Positions 11,401 to 24,128 of a DNA stretch of 64,000 nucleotides are shown here, one piece after another; position 1 is the stretch's first letter, and the number at the start of each line of letters is the position of its first letter. The notes beneath the pieces are model-generated. The model was not told the DNA's origin. It ran no database searches and saw nothing but the letters and a program-made list of their open reading frames with translations. A program made the translations under genes and the position numbers. This stretch comes from Moniliella sp. 'wahieum' (lineage: Eukaryota > Basidiomycota > Moniliellomycetes > Moniliellales > Moniliellaceae), in NCBI GenBank assembly GCA_003971905.1, contig RSEE01000139.1, forward strand, positions 1-64,000, given 5' to 3'.

Positions 11401-14400
11401 TGCATCATGCACATCATGTCTTCCGACCAGCGGTCTCAGATCTTATATTTGCCGGATTCACCGCCCCATGTACATGTCCATGTCATCGCTGACACCGCTG
11501 TCATCCCCTCCACATTCCACCACCTCCACCACCCCGTCTATTCCCGCCCGTCCCACGCCCCCTTCGCTACCGCCCCGTTCGCGTGGCGCTCCCAATGCCA
11601 GATTGGTGTTAGATGTCGATGGGAGGTTGAGATGCGAGATCTGACATCTGGGAGATGTTGAACGTTAAACGTTTGAATGTTGATGATTGATGCATGATGC
11701 ATGTGATGATCAACTCAGTCGATGAAGCTGAAGCGCAACCATAGGACCCATTGACAAAAAACGTCTCTCCACACGCACGCATCCCAAGTAGAACCATAGC
11801 AAACAAGACCTTTTCCAATTTCAAGCTTCAAGCTCCAACCTTCCTGGTGCGAGCTTCACAATGTCACAGGGCGCACATTATGTGCATGAGCGCATGAGCA
11901 CCCCGACTGAGTGGTTGGCATTTGCGAGAACCCGAGGGTGAATCATGCATCAAATTTCAAATTCCAATCGAACCAACACAGAAAAAAGGGCCAGGAAAAT
12001 GGGCAGAAAGATGGGCAGAAGGATGGGAAGGATACGCATGGGAATGGGACAGGAGAAGGGCTGCGAGAGATAGACATGGCCAGAGGGCTGCTCAGCTGAC
12101 CAGCCATTTTTCTGGCACAACCGCCAATAAAATGCCATCCATCACAAAAAAAAGTATAAATACAACAAGTAACTATTGTAACTAGTAACTTGGAACATGG
12201 AACATGGAGCATGGCACGCTGCGCTCAGCCCTTCAGCCGCTCCGCCGCTCGCTGAGCGCTGAGCTCAGGTGGATTGAGCAGGAAGAATGGGAGATACTAG
12301 TCCTGCTGGATCATCAATCAGGCGCTCTGCTGGACCTCTTCTCTCTTCTCTCTTCTCTCTCTCTGAGATCTGACCGGTGACCGGTGACCCGGCTCTCGGC
12401 CGGCGGACTTATCGTTGTCTTGGCTGGCAGCCGTTCGTTTGCGCAAAGCGCTAAGTGCTAATGCCGAGAGAGGGGCAGATGCCGAGGTGGTATCTGGTCC
12501 CTGCTGGTCGGTCGGTGTGGGCTGGGCTGTGGATGTGGTCGGGTCTCTCAGGACGTTTGCTTCAGAACCTCCACTCAGTAACTCAGTTACTCAGTTGTAC
12601 TCAGCCCCAGAGAAATCCGAGGACAATATCTCGAGGCACACGCTGGTCTGATATATAGGTCACTGGTCACACCATCACAGACCTGTCACACGCAGCCTAG
12701 TTGCCCCCCAGGATCCTGGGTGACATCATCGAATTCCAAGCCACACCCCCGCAATCCCCGCCCCCCCCCCCTCGTTTTGCGTGCCAGCCTTGTCCCATGT
12801 CAGATGTCACAGACAAGTCTGAGGCTAGAAACTTCAGATCTCAGAAGCTTCAGAGGCTTTAGAGGCGTCAAGCTTCAGGGCCTCAGGGCGTATGGGTTCG
12901 GGGTTAGGCTCATAGGTATTACTCCGGCGGCGTCCGAGGCCGCGGGTATATTTTCCCCCTGTGCCCTGCTATCGTTTGCCAGGTGTCATGGATATGAATA
13001 TCGCGGTGCTTGTTCGTCGTTCCTCTATTGCTAGGTACGAAGTACTAGGTCTTGCGGGTAAAGCCGGAACCAGCGTATAACCGAGTACCCGGGTACTACC
13101 ATGGTAACGCAGTAAAGCCGATAATCGATAATCGAAAACCCGATACAGCGCCCGTGGGTATTGCGTGACGCGCGCTACCGCATGTGAGAATATGTTCGTG
13201 ATGCGCGTGATGCATAGTGGCTCTGAGGGATCTGATGCATGATACACATGGTATGGTGCATGGCGCATGTGATGCATGATGCATGGTGCATGGCGGCCGA
13301 CTCCATCGACCATCCCTTGTCAACAAACGCATGTCATTGGTAGGCAGCCACATAATGTCACATGTCACAAATAACCACAGTCCTCTTAGAGCTTAGATTG
13401 TTGCTACAAGGGAGGGATAGTGGAGTGGATGGAAGAGTAGGTGGACGCGTGCCGAGTAGGTAGGTAGACGAGTGGATGGACCATGGTCGATGGACGACCA
13501 TCCGCGCGCCAGATGGACGACAGATGCTCACCGGCCTCTCAGTATACTGGTGATGGTCACTATGGTCACTCACTCCTTAGGCCTTACCCCCCTTCTCATC
13601 ATTCCGTTGTTACTAGTTACTGCTCTGGCATATTTTACTGGTTACTAGTTACGCGTTACGCGTCACTCGCGCACGACCAGCAGCTCTATAATAGTTACGA
13701 GTTACTCGTTAAAGCTGCTAGTTGTTAGATTCCTTTTCGCCACCCCATCTCGCCGCCCGCGATCCATCTTATGCATCATCGATGAGAGATGTGTTGGTGG
13801 TCGACGTTACGCGTTACGCGTTACTAGTTACGCTTACGTCTGTCCAGTGTGCATTGTATGTCCCTATCCTCATTAACAACGTCATTAACGTTTAACGTTT
13901 AACGTTTTACGCGCGTCGCAATCACGTTTAGCGTTCAACATCATCGACCATCGATCCTCCGTCCACATCTGCATCTGCATCTGCATCATTAACGACATAT
14001 CCCCTACATTGTCCCACGGTCGTGCGCGCGCGTCCTCGCATATATATCGCCACGCGCCACTGCAGATCTTTGCCTACCGTTGCAGGCTCTGCACCGCCCA
14101 GACCGCCAAGAGCCGCAAGAGCTCCCCCCAGGCCCCAGGCCCCGTTTCTATCCGTCGACAGCAAACAACAGGCACCAACACACACAACACGCAAAGTGGA
14201 CTGATTGGTTCAGCCCGGTTCCTTTAGCGTTAATTCCCATTTTCATCGATCATCAATCAATTTTGGAACACGGAACGAATATTGACGAGTGCGAGAGAGC
14301 TGCCGTGAGTGCATGTGCATATGAGCCCCAGCGCGAGGGGGGCGCGGTACTACGTCGGGGCCGGCCGGGTCGGGATCGGGATCGTCGGGATCAGAGTTAC

Positions 14401-16670
14401 TTGTTAGTACTTAGTACTTTTGGTCGCCTTGGTTCCTTGGTCGGAGTGGTCGGAGCGCCGCGCATCCAATTATGCATCTTCAAAGTGTCCTACTGGGAAT
14501 CGCCTCCCCCCCCCCCGTCTCTGCTGCACCGTCGCCACCGACGCCACCCACACGAGCCGAGACAGGAAACCAAAAGAATATGACCGTACGTTGAACGTTG
14601 AACGTACGACTCCTGAGAAACTGAGTCCGAATCGCGCCGCGCATGAGGAGGGGCGCGTGGGTTAGGTCTGGGTGTGTTTGTGTGCCAACTCTAGCGGCAC
14701 ACAACAGCTGCACATCTACCCTGGGGGGCCACTGAGTACTGACTGAGTCCACCGTGAGCCGGGTCAGGTCGATCGTACGGCTGAAGTTGAACGTTGAGAT
14801 CGAGTTAAGAGTTGAGTAACTGCGATGTGACAGGTACGAGCGAGGCTCGAGGCTGGAAATCTATGCACCATGGCGGAGAGAGGATTATCGATCATGGTAT
14901 GGTGCAGCATGACGAAGTGTTTGCGGGGTACATCAGGGTTCAACTTATCAGGGTACATCCCCAGCCTCAGGCCACCTCGGGGTACATCTTTTGGTAAGCA
15001 TCTCTTTTGGCGCGTTGTCAGATGTGTACATGGTATGCCCTGTGGTATATGTTCCCGTATGCCCCGAAGTCGTAAGCCCGAAATGGGGAAGCTGTGCCTG
15101 CGCGTCTTCGATCATTGCGATCATTTTCTCTGATCGAATCGACGACTTCCGTCTGCAGGTACATTAGTTGTGTTGCGGCCTGAACGTCGACTAGGTACTA
15201 GGTTCTACTTCGTTCCTACCCCTTTCGCGTTCTGCATTCCTCGACACATGTCAATGTAATGCCACGCGGGTCAGGCCAGGGCTGGGCGGCTACTGCTCGC
15301 TGGCTTGCACGCCGAGCTCCAAGCAGCAAAGTGGACACCACCCCGACCTCCAGTCTCCCCGTTTCTCCTTGGCCAAAAAAACCAGAACGTTGTTGGCGCA
15401 CGAACGATGCTTGGCAGAGGCAGTACCGTAACGGTCTGCGTGGATGCATGTATCGCAGGCGACAATGGTGGCTCTCTTGCGCTTCCCCGTTATTCAGCGG
15501 GGGGGGAGGGGGGGAGGGAGGAAGGTATATAACAGTGTGCATGATTTCGTACGCTACTGACATTTGACCCATCGACTCTCATATCTCAAGAAAGGCAGAG
15601 AGAAAGATCAAGCTGCGCGTGTCTCTCTGTGCGGCGCCCCCGAGGGCAGCTGGTAGAGGAACTGGAAGAGATTTTGCTATACATTTCTGCTGCATTCTGC
15701 ATCATCAGGGGCACGATCCCTGAGGGCCTAAGGCTTCACCTTGAGCGTTGAGCCTGAACGTTGTTGAATCTGTACCGCCTCACACACCATTCACGCTTTC
15801 CCCGCCTTCGCCTGGTCCATCCGCCGCTCAGCGCTCAGCGCCCAGCACCCATAGTGGATCGGCATTGGATGTCGGGGGGGAGGAAAGACACACGGCCAAC
15901 CAGGATCGGCCGGGGCAGTGTGGTCCAGCATCCCGTCGTCCTCTTTCGTGAAGAGGCGAGGAAAGACGGGGTGAGGGCGGTGAGGGCGGGCCGCAGGGAT
16001 TGCCACGTACGTTTAGCCTTTGCCTAGAGCAGCGATGCCCAGGAGGGCAGGCGGGAGGAGAGGGGCAAGCGGGGTGGGTATTGGATGTAGAGCAAGGAGA
16101 TTGATGTGACTGGAGCAGGGCCGAGTGTGGGGCAAACCACCTGGGCCTGGATTGGTTGGTCAGAAAAATTGGTGCCCTGTGCTGACAAACCCGCTGACAG
16201 CCCAGGGCCGAGCAGGGCAGAGCCTGCGGAGGGGGGCACAGGGGGGGCAGCGCAGCACCTGGCCGGGCGCGGGTAGCACAGTGGCGCCGTGCTGGGCTGC
16301 ACGCGTCGGGGGGCCTGGGCCGGGCCGGGCTCTGCCGAGGCTGCGGGGCAGAGGCGGCGGGGCCGTGTGGAGGCGGGAATTAGTAATGGAGACGGCACGG
16401 GGGCAGCGGGCGCGGGTGCTGCACCACGCTGGGTGGGTGCATGCGGTGGCCCTTGCAGCTGCAGGCTGCATGCCCCAGACGGCCAGGGCGGAGGGAGCGG
16501 ACGGGGCGAGAGGCCTGTGGCCAGAAGCCAGGCCCAGTCTGGCCCAGCAAGGCGGCAGATCCAATCCAAGCCGCTGGTCGGTGCCCAGCAGCCGCTCGAA
16601 CCAGCTCGCCAGCCCCACCTCCCCGCGCCCGACCACCTTCTCCGGCCCCGTCTCCGCTGCGTCCGCCGCC
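8427..16670. other. 8-kb gene-free GC-rich spacer upstream of PMA1 and SDH1
   Basis: This lies between two divergently transcribed genes, so it holds both promoters. The bases just upstream of the PMA1 start are CT-rich on the coding strand. Long open frames exist (for example 9142-9981 minus, 16125-16670 plus) but overlap frames on the other strand and match nothing. Short directly repeated words are dense: GACCGGTGACCGGTGACC (9551-9567 and 12370-12387), GATCATTTCGATCATT (10190-10215), GCATCATGCATCATGCAT (11129-11147, 11395-11412, 13262-13280), ACGCGTTACGCGTTACTAG (13808-13826), AACGTTTAACGTTTAACGTT (13888-13908) and CGTTGAACGTTGAACG (14589-14604). No tRNA, transposase or rRNA seen. Confidence 0.6.
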
Positions 16671-18694
16671 ATGTTTGCTCTTGGCCGCTCCGCCCTGCGC
16701 TCCGCCCCTCCTGTCCTCCGCGCCACGCGCGCCTTCTCCGCGTGCGCACCTGCCCGCCGTGTCGTGGCGTCCCAGCCGCTGCGCGCCAAGCAGGCTCTGC
16801 CCCGCTCGATGCGCCCCAGGGCTACCAGGTCATTGAGCACGAGTGCGTTGTCCTCCCCTTTGTCCCCTCCGCCACCCCTGCCTCCCTACCGCCGTTACTA
16901 ACCCCTTTCTCTGCAGATACGACGCCGTCGTGGTTGGTGCCGGTGGCGCTGGTCTGCGTGCCACCATGGGTCTCGCCGAGGCCGGTCTCAAGACGGCGTG
17001 CATCACCAAACTCTTCCCACCCGCCCACACTGTCGCTGCCCAGGGCGGCATCAACGCCGCCCTCGGCAACATGACCGAGGACGACTGGCGCTGGCACATG
17101 TACGACACGGTCAAGGGTTCTGACTGGCTGGGCGACCAGGACGCGATCCACTACATGGCCCGCGAGGCCCCCCGCGCGGTGATCGAACTGGAACACTATG
17201 GTCTTCCCTTTTCGCGCACCTCGGAGGGCAAGATTTACCAGCGCGCCTTTGGTGGTCAGTCGCTCCAATTCGGCAAGGGCGGCAGGCGTACCGTACGTGC
17301 GCTGCCGCCGACCGCACGGGCCACGCTATGCTTCACACGCTCTATGGCGAGTCGCTCAAGCACAAGTCCAACTACTTTATTGAGTTCTTTGCTCTGGACC
17401 TGATCATGGAGGATGGCGAGTGTGTGGGTGTGATGGCCATTAACCAGGAGGACGGGACGATCCACCGCTTCCGTGCGCACAACACGGTCCTTGCCACCGG
17501 CGGCTACGGTCGTGCCTTCTTCTCCTGCACCTCGGCCCACACGTGCACTGGCGATGGAGGGATGGCATGGTGTCGCGTGCAGGCCTGCCGCTGCAAGATT
17601 TGGAGTTTGTCCAGTTCCACCCGACTGGCATTTACGGTGCTGGGTGCCTGATCACCGAGGGTTCGCGTGGCGAGGGTGGATACCTGCTCAACTCAGAGGG
17701 AGAGCGGTTCATGGAACGGTACGCGCCGACGGCCAAGGACTTGGCTTCTCGTGATGTCGTCTCGCGTGCCGAGACGATGGAGATTCGTGCGGGCCGTGGT
17801 GTAGGACCAGAGAAGGACCACTGTTACCTTCAACTGTCACATTTGCCCCCCAAACTCTTGCATGAGCGTCTGCCCGGTATCTCGGAGACGGCTGCCATCT
17901 TTGCCGGTGTGGATGTGACCAAGGAACCGATCCCGGTCCTGCCTACCGTGCACTACAACATGGGTGGCATCCCGACGAACTACCAAGGTCAGGTGCTGAC
18001 CCACGAGAATGGGCAGGACAAGGTGGTCAAGGGGCTGTACGCAGCTGGTGAAACGGCATGTGTGTCGGTCCACGGCGCGAACCGGCTGGGAGCCAACTCG
18101 TTGCTGGACATTGTTGTGTTTGGTCGTGCGTGTGCGAACCACATCAAGGAGAACTCGACGCCCGGAGCACCGCACAAGCCTCTGCAGGGCGACGCGGGCA
18201 AGAAGGCGATTGTCGACCTGGACATTGCGCGCAACTCGAACGGTCCGCAGCACACGTCGGACATTCGGTTGCACATGCAAAAGGTTATGCAGACGGATGC
18301 CGCCGTGTTCCGGATGCAAGAGTCTTTGGACGAGGGCAAGAAGAAGATTGACCATGTGGCCGACATTCTGCCCCAGGTGGGCATCAAGGACCGCTCTTTG
18401 ATCTGGAACACGGATTTGTACGAGACGTTGGAGCTGCGGAACCTCTTGACGTGTGCGACACAGACGATGCACGCTGCTGCGGCGCGGAAAGAGTCGCGCG
18501 GTGCGCATGCACGTGAAGATTTCCCCGACCGAGACGATGTCAACTGGATGAAGCACACGCTTTCCTGGGACACGGCCGTCGACTTTGTCCAGCCTGGCGA
18601 GCAAAAGGTCAAACTCGACTACCGCCCCGTCATCTCCACCACGCTGGACGAGAACGAGTGCCCGAGTGTGGCCCCCTTTGCCCGCAAATACTAA
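16671..18694 (+). CDS. SDH1: Succinate dehydrogenase flavoprotein subunit, mitochondrial
   Basis: Complex II subunit that oxidises succinate to fumarate and carries covalent FAD; it joins the TCA cycle to the quinone pool. The N-terminus ([27 protein letters not shown]) is an Arg/Ser/Ala-rich mitochondrial presequence. After GYQVIEHE a 74-nt intron (16843-16916, branch TACTAAC) precedes the FAD-binding motif [15 protein letters not shown]. Other family landmarks are [15 protein letters not shown] (FAD-linked His), the [16 protein letters not shown] region, [71 protein letters not shown] and the end [15 protein letters not shown]...RKY. Length is about 650 residues, as expected. One base appears to be missing near 16800, 17285 and 17560; each time the protein continues one frame lower. 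The segment 17011-17032 reads LFPPAHT where the family has LFPTRSHT, which fits several lost bases. Confidence 0.96.
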
Positions 18695-19456
18695 GCGAAA
18701 ATCTATGGATCTCTAATCCGGTCGACCATTGTCACTTCCATGTTCCCCCTCCCCCCCCCCTTGGGCCCATCTTGTGGATCAGATCCCGGTTCATGAATTG
18801 GTTCCCCACATGGCCGTGGCTGCGAAGTGAACTTCAATCCATCCCACAGCATCTCTCGTTGAAGGTGGATCCCGTAGGAACAGATCAAGTAAAGGTGTAC
18901 CTGCCCCTTAGTCGAAAACACGTAGAAGACAAGGATGGTGGCGCAATCTTAAAGTGGCTCGGTAGGCTAACGTCAGTTGGTTGATTTGGCTACTTGAAGC
19001 TTGAAGCTTGACGGTGAGCCAGACGCAGAGAACCTTTGTGAATTCTTGACTGTAGCAAGCATCCCCTTGTTCATTCAGATGGAGTTGCCACGACCCGGTT
19101 GCCTGGGCACCCCCACTGGGGGTCGGTCCTTCTCGCCCCATGCACCGTCACTTTTGTTGGTCGGGCAAGCAGGACGCAACCAGAAGCTGGTTTTTGGGGA
19201 GCAGGGGAGATCTGCCTCTTGTGACCTGCCCCTTGTGACCTGCGCCTTGTGACCTGCCCCTTGTGACCTGCCCCTTGTGACCCGCGAGAGGTACGTCCTC
19301 TTCTGGCACACTCTTTACGTGAAGATGAGGCGTTAGCGAGTAGGACTGAGGCCAGCCAACAAAGTGATGGGCGTGATGGGAAACGTGGTGGGAAAGGGAG
19401 GGCATTCCAAGAAGGGGGACATGAATGTTGACGACTGCTGCTGTCGATTCCCATCA
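18695..19456. other. Spacer between SDH1 and tRNA-Ala
   Basis: Contains the SDH1 3' end, an AAGCTTGAAGCTTGA word at 18996-19011 and a 14-bp minisatellite (separate entry). No gene recognised. Confidence 0.5.
19215..19284. repeat. Minisatellite, 14-bp unit, about 5 copies
   Basis: The unit is CTTGTGACCTGCCC with single-base variants (one CGCC, one terminal CCCGCG). It lies about 170 bp upstream of the tRNA gene. Confidence 0.85.
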
Positions 19457-19528
19457 GGGCGGATAGCTCAGGGGTAGAGCGCTTGCTTAGCATGCATGAG
19501 GTCCGGGGTTCAATTCCCTGTTCGTCCA
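19457..19528 (+). tRNA. tRNA-Ala (anticodon AGC)
   Basis: A 72-nt cloverleaf can be drawn without an intron. The acceptor stem GGGCGGA pairs with TTCGTCC (two G-T pairs), with A as discriminator base. The D arm is GCTC-AGGGGTA-GAGC, the anticodon arm CTTGC-TTAGCAT-GCATG (one T-T mismatch, loop bases 34-36 AGC), the variable loop AGGTC and the T arm CGGGG-TTCAATT-CCCTG. A T-run (TTTTTT) at 19568-19575 may be the Pol III terminator. CCA is not encoded, as usual in eukaryotes. Confidence 0.93.
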
Positions 19529-20521
19529 TTCCTTTTGCATCAGTTGGTACACAACACTGCATGTTGGATTTTTTAGGTTGCTTTTTGTTCCACTAGGCAT
19601 CGCGCTCGTTCCTTCGTTCCTTGGACAGGCGGTCTGTACCTGCGCCTTCGTCCCAATTGAAGTAAGAGGGGGTTTCTTCTCGCTTCCTCTCCTTCCAAGG
19701 GGTGCAAACGAAAACTATTAATGTGTTGCTTTGAAGAATTCCCGTCGGCTTTTCTCTCTCGGGAACTGTTCTTCATTGACCCCCCCCCCCATGACAAGCA
19801 TCATTTTGTCCACAGCCAACACATACTAGTAGCCGGTGTCACGCGCTCTTCCCTGACTACTGCGGCCATACCCAATCGGAGCATGTGGAAAGCAGGCTCA
19901 CGCCTCTAAACGGCCATATTAATAGCTCTCACACGACTGGCATGTGTAAGATGTGTTTGCCCATCAAATTCATGTGAATTGATGCGCACAACCTGACTAC
20001 TCATACAAAAAGAAGAGACGTGGCGGCTGTATGTCGTTGCAATACCGCGTGAAGCCGGAGGACGCCACAGTGTGATATAATGGTCCTTGCATCTCGTTCT
20101 AATCGAAGCCACAAAAGTAAATGGGCGTGTGGGAGGGCGTGTGGAAGAGCGTGTGGAAGAGCGTGTGGGAGATAAGCATCATTGTGAGATAGGAAGAGCG
20201 GACAAGGTTGATATCAACAACCATGTCAGCCATCCTTGTTTTGGGGGATCTTGTTCATGACGTTCATGTGAATAGTGTTACTTAACACTCTTTAAAAATG
20301 TTCGTAGTACATGTGTATACAGGTATACCAGATATATACCTGCCGTAGCTATCCATATCCCATCTTTTCTCCAACATCCCTCACCGCCTGGACACCTTTC
20401 CGGTGAGTATATAGCCCCTTTCCTCTTCCTGAATCCAACGTTTTCTACCCGCCGGAGCTGACCAGGCTTATGTGCCTTTTCTCGATACCACACATCTGGG
20501 GAATTGCAGCTACATCGACCC
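19529..20521. other. Spacer between tRNA-Ala and the RBR gene
   Basis: No gene recognised. Contains a 12-bp minisatellite (20123-20170) and a somewhat AT-richer stretch (20170-20340), presumably the promoter of the RBR gene. Confidence 0.5.
20123..20170. repeat. Minisatellite, 12-bp unit, 4 copies
   Basis: The unit GGGCGTGTGGGA / AGCGTGTGGAAG is repeated four times with changes at two positions. Confidence 0.8.
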
Positions 20522-22026
20522 ATGCCACACCAATCCCTGTACACGGAGATAGTCCGGGAGGAGTCACCCGCCAGCACAGAGCGTGCAAAGCTGATGGAGC
20601 AGGTGGCCAATAAGTTAAATCTGACTGTAAGTTTGTGTCCGGTAATCATAATGTGCTTTCTATTCCACCCTTGAAACTGACATAAGAATGATACAATCCA
20701 GACGAAAGAGGATGCACTTCTGGTGTTAATGTACCTCGATTGGGATTGTGACCGTTTGGAACGATCCCTGTCCGTGTCTGGAATTGAAGAGCTGAAGACA
20801 AACGCTGGATTGGCGGATTGCCAGCCCGCGCCAGAACCGTCGCGAACAACAAGGACAATGAAAACTTGTGGTGTTGCTTTAGACGGATATATGAGACGTC
20901 GAGTCCGTCCTGGCAAGTAAGATGTGGTCACCCATACTGTACCAACTGCTACCGTCGCTTCATCCAGTCTAAAGTGGAGAGTGGTCATACGGGTCGGATT
21001 CAGTGTATGAATTCATCCTGCGACCATGTCCTCAGCATCCAGATGATCCAACAGGTGGGGGGTTCCAAAACGTACGGGGCATTTATGGACAATATTGATC
21101 GCATGTTGGTTAACAAGTCAACCCATCTGTGTTGGTGCCCTTACCCGGATTGTGACGAAGTGGTGGTCTACGACCATGGTAAACGTCACATCCCAACAAC
21201 TATGTCCAGTCCTGTGCGTTGTAACAAAGGCCACGATCCGTTTTGCTTTGCTTGCGGCGAGGCGGTTCATGGGTGGCTCTCCTGCAATGAGATGCGAATC
21301 GCTCAGGGCATGTGCATCAACGTTCAAGAACGAGGCCGCATTGAGAATCACCTTCTTTCTCGCCAGTGGATCTGGAAAAATACCAGACGCTGTCCTACAC
21401 CTGGATGTGGCGTCCCAATAGAAAAGGATGGAGGGTGTGACCGCATTTATTGCAAGAAATGCCACCACGAGTTTGACTGGGTATATTCACTTTCTCATCT
21501 GCATTATCCAATTGTTTCCGTTGCACCGTCAACGACTGTTGATCAGTTGGCTAATGAGGTCGCTGATCAAGAGGCGAGGTACAAACAGGAAGAAGCTCTG
21601 ATTCAAGCATATTACAGGGTTACGAAGAGGGGTCGGCCACTCGGACCCGGTTGGCGCGGACCAATCTGTTGACTGATTTGAAGGATACTCTACGCGACTG
21701 TCGCCTACAGGTGAAGTGGTGTTGTTTTTGGTCCTTGCTGCACCAAGGCGAAAAAACAAGGATGGTGACACAGGAAAGAGAGGGTTCTCGGCGCGTTTGC
21801 ACAAGACTACATTGCTATTGGGCTCTCTGAATGAACCCCCGCGCCGGAGCAACGGATATCAGGCTCGCGGGAATCCAATATCACAGTACGATACTTCTCT
21901 ACAGCCACAGCCAAGAGTTTGAAGAGTGAGCTGGATGAGGTGCGTCGATCGCAGCGGACATTCCTGCGGTATCTGGTTAAGGAGGGCGTTGCGAACAACA
22001 TTGAGGCCACGGCTACCGGGTACTAA
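20522..22026 (+). CDS. RBR (RING-IBR-RING) E3 ubiquitin ligase
   Basis: RBR ligases take ubiquitin from an E2 on a catalytic Cys in their last RING-like domain and pass it to a substrate. Exon 1 (20522-20626, MPHQSLYTEIVREE...NLT) is followed by a 75-nt intron (20627-20701). RING1 is CGVC(F), then CGHPYCTNCYRRF. The IBR domain includes CWCPYPDCDEVV and CNKGHDPFCFACGEAVH. The Rcat domain reads RRCPTPGCGVPIEKDGGCD, with the expected catalytic Cys in GGC, then CKKCHHEFDW. The usual HEFCWVC ending is HEFDW here, followed by a likely 66-nt intron (21481-21546). The C-terminal part (LANEVADQEARYKQEEALI...) looks coiled-coil and ends VANNIEATATGY; I do not see an Ariadne domain. One base is missing near 20875 inside RING1 (GTTGC where GTTTGC is expected) and probably one near 21605. 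The 3' exons between 21700 and 21890 are unresolved, and the start could lie further upstream. Confidence 0.85.
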
Positions 22027-22979
22027 AAAAGGTGAGTGTGAATGTTGTGTACAAGTGGTGCGTGCGAAACATGACGGAGGTGTGCCAATAAAAAGCACCT
22101 CACTCACTTGGCTCTCCGTCATTTTCTCCGAGAAGGCAAGCATATATGAAAACCCTCCTTCTGATCTTAGAGACCATCTGTCATCGAAGGTATCTCAAGT
22201 GTGTTTTACATGTTACACACCTATCCGCCGAGCTATAGACCTGTAGGTTTTGCTTGCACCAACTGCGTCAAAGTACCATCAGCCAGCAGCATTTACGTCA
22301 TCCGATTACCGCCATCCCAACGCCATCCTCACTGGGACCTCTGAGATGGGGCTGAGGTGAGGCCGGTGAGGCCTGCAGGAGGCACAACAGGATTACGGAT
22401 TGCTGGTGAGATGTGCCACTCGCTTTGAACATTGCAGCGGGCTCCACTCTTATCGCCGGCGGCGTGCGGTCCGACATGTCTTGGGCGTGGCCGGGAGAAA
22501 CCGGACGAGGCGTGGCAGCGGGCCGGTTGAGGGACACTGGAGTGGTGCCCGTGAGAAGGGGCGGGTGGGTCTGTGCAGAGTAGCATGGCGCCAGTGTGGG
22601 TGGCTGCGACGCACGGGCCCGTCCCTGTCCGTCCCTGCCCGACCCGCTGGGTGGCCAAGAGACAGTGACCGGGGTAACGGTAACCGTTGTCGGGCAGGCG
22701 CGGGGCCTGTGTCGTGCCCCGCACCCCACCGCTTTCCCCCCCATCCCCGCCTCGTCCGGCGCTGCTGGGAGTAGGTGTGAAATCACCGCGAAGCTTCAAG
22801 TCCAGCTGGAAGCGGGGAGGCGGCAGAGGGGCAGCAGCAGCAGCGGCAGCGCGTTGCTGGCGCTGTGAAACTTGATATGCCTTGAAGCTTGAGGGTGCAC
22901 CATTCCGGTCGCTTTCCCAGCCCGTGTGTTCTCTCCCCTCTTCCACCAACCTCGCCAACCTCGCCCCGATCCCGCCGCC
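22027..22979. other. Spacer and FBP1 promoter
   Basis: No gene recognised; long open frames on both strands (for example 22329-22786 minus) overlap FBP1 or each other. The last 60 bases before the FBP1 start are CT-rich, as seen upstream of other start codons here. An AAGCTT-containing word occurs at 22790-22800 and again at 22884-22892. Confidence 0.5.
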
Positions 22980-24128
22980 ATGACTGCCGACTACTTCCCC
23001 CCCGAGACCGACATCATCACCCTCACGCGCTGGGTGTTGCAGTCGGAGATTGAGGCGCGCAAGACTCACGAGCACGTCACCGGCGATCTGACCATCCTCC
23101 TCACCGCGCTCCAAACCACGTGCAAGTTCATCGAGTCCAACGTGCGCAAGGCGCGTCTCATCAACCTCGTCGGCCTCGCTGGAGCCGAGAACGTGCAGGG
23201 GGAAGACCAAAAGAAGCTCGATGTGCTCAGCAACGAGATTATGGTCAACGCCCTCCGTGCTAGCGGCAAGACTGCGGTGCTCGTGTCGGAGGAGGTGGAC
23301 GAGGCTATCTTTGTTAAGGACTCGCCCAAGGCCACTGTCGGGCGCTACTGTGTCGTGTTTGACCCTCTCGACGGCAGTTCCAACATTGATGCCGGTGTCA
23401 ACATTGGCACCATCTTTGGTATCTACGCCGTCAAGCCCGGTAGCAAAGGGACACTGGCGGATGTGCTCCGCCCCGGCAACGAGATGGTAGCTGCCGGCTA
23501 CTGCATGTACGGCTCTTCGGCCAACCTGGTCCTTACCACAGGAAATGGGGTAAATGGGTTCACGCTTGATAATGCTCTGGGCGAGTTCATCCTCACCCAC
23601 CCTAACATTAAGATCCCTCCTCGCGGAAAGATCTACTCCATCAACGAGGGGAATGCCGCATACTACGACAAGCCCACCCTCAAGTACCTCGACCATGTCA
23701 AGTTTCCCAAGGATGGCCGCAAGCCCTACTCAGCTCGCTACATTGGCTCGATGGTGGCTGATGTGCATCGCACCTTGCTGTACGGGGGCCTCTTTGGCTA
23801 CCCAGCGGACAGCAAGAGCAAGTCGGGCAAGCTGCGCATTTTGTACGAGGCGTTCCCCATGTCGTTCCTAGTGGAGCAGGTATGTCTCTTCCCTTTGTTG
23901 TACTTGCACAGGTCAATACTAATACACTTTCCATCTCCTCCAGGCTGGCGGCAAGTCCACGACGGGTACCAAGCGGGTAATGGACATCCAGCCGGACGGC
24001 ATCCACTCCCGCACGGGCATCTTCTTGGTTCCAAGGAGGATGTGGAAGAGCTGTACGTATTTTTCACCCTATTGCTTTTGGCCACATCCTAACTTCTGTT
24101 GTCCAGCGAGTCGTTTTACAAGGCGTAA
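22980..24128 (+). CDS. FBP1: Fructose-1,6-bisphosphatase
   Basis: Hydrolyses fructose-1,6-bisphosphate to fructose-6-phosphate, the controlled step of gluconeogenesis in the cytosol. The start MTADYFPPETDIITLTRWV fits the family N-terminus. Landmarks are GDLTILLTALQTTCKFIESNVRKA, VLVSEE, the metal-site motif DPLDGSSNIDAGVNIGTIFG, GYCMYGSSA and the C-terminal AGGKSTTGTKRVMD. Exon 1 is 22980-23879; introns at 23880-23943 and about 24053-24106 follow VEQ and EDVEEL, and the last exon encodes ESFYKA stop. The expected product is about 343 residues. One G appears to be missing near 24028 (TTGGTTCC where FLGSKED needs TTGGGTTCC). The N-terminus is Met-Thr, so the Pro/N-degron that drives glucose-induced degradation of yeast Fbp1 is not present in this reading. 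Confidence 0.96.
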
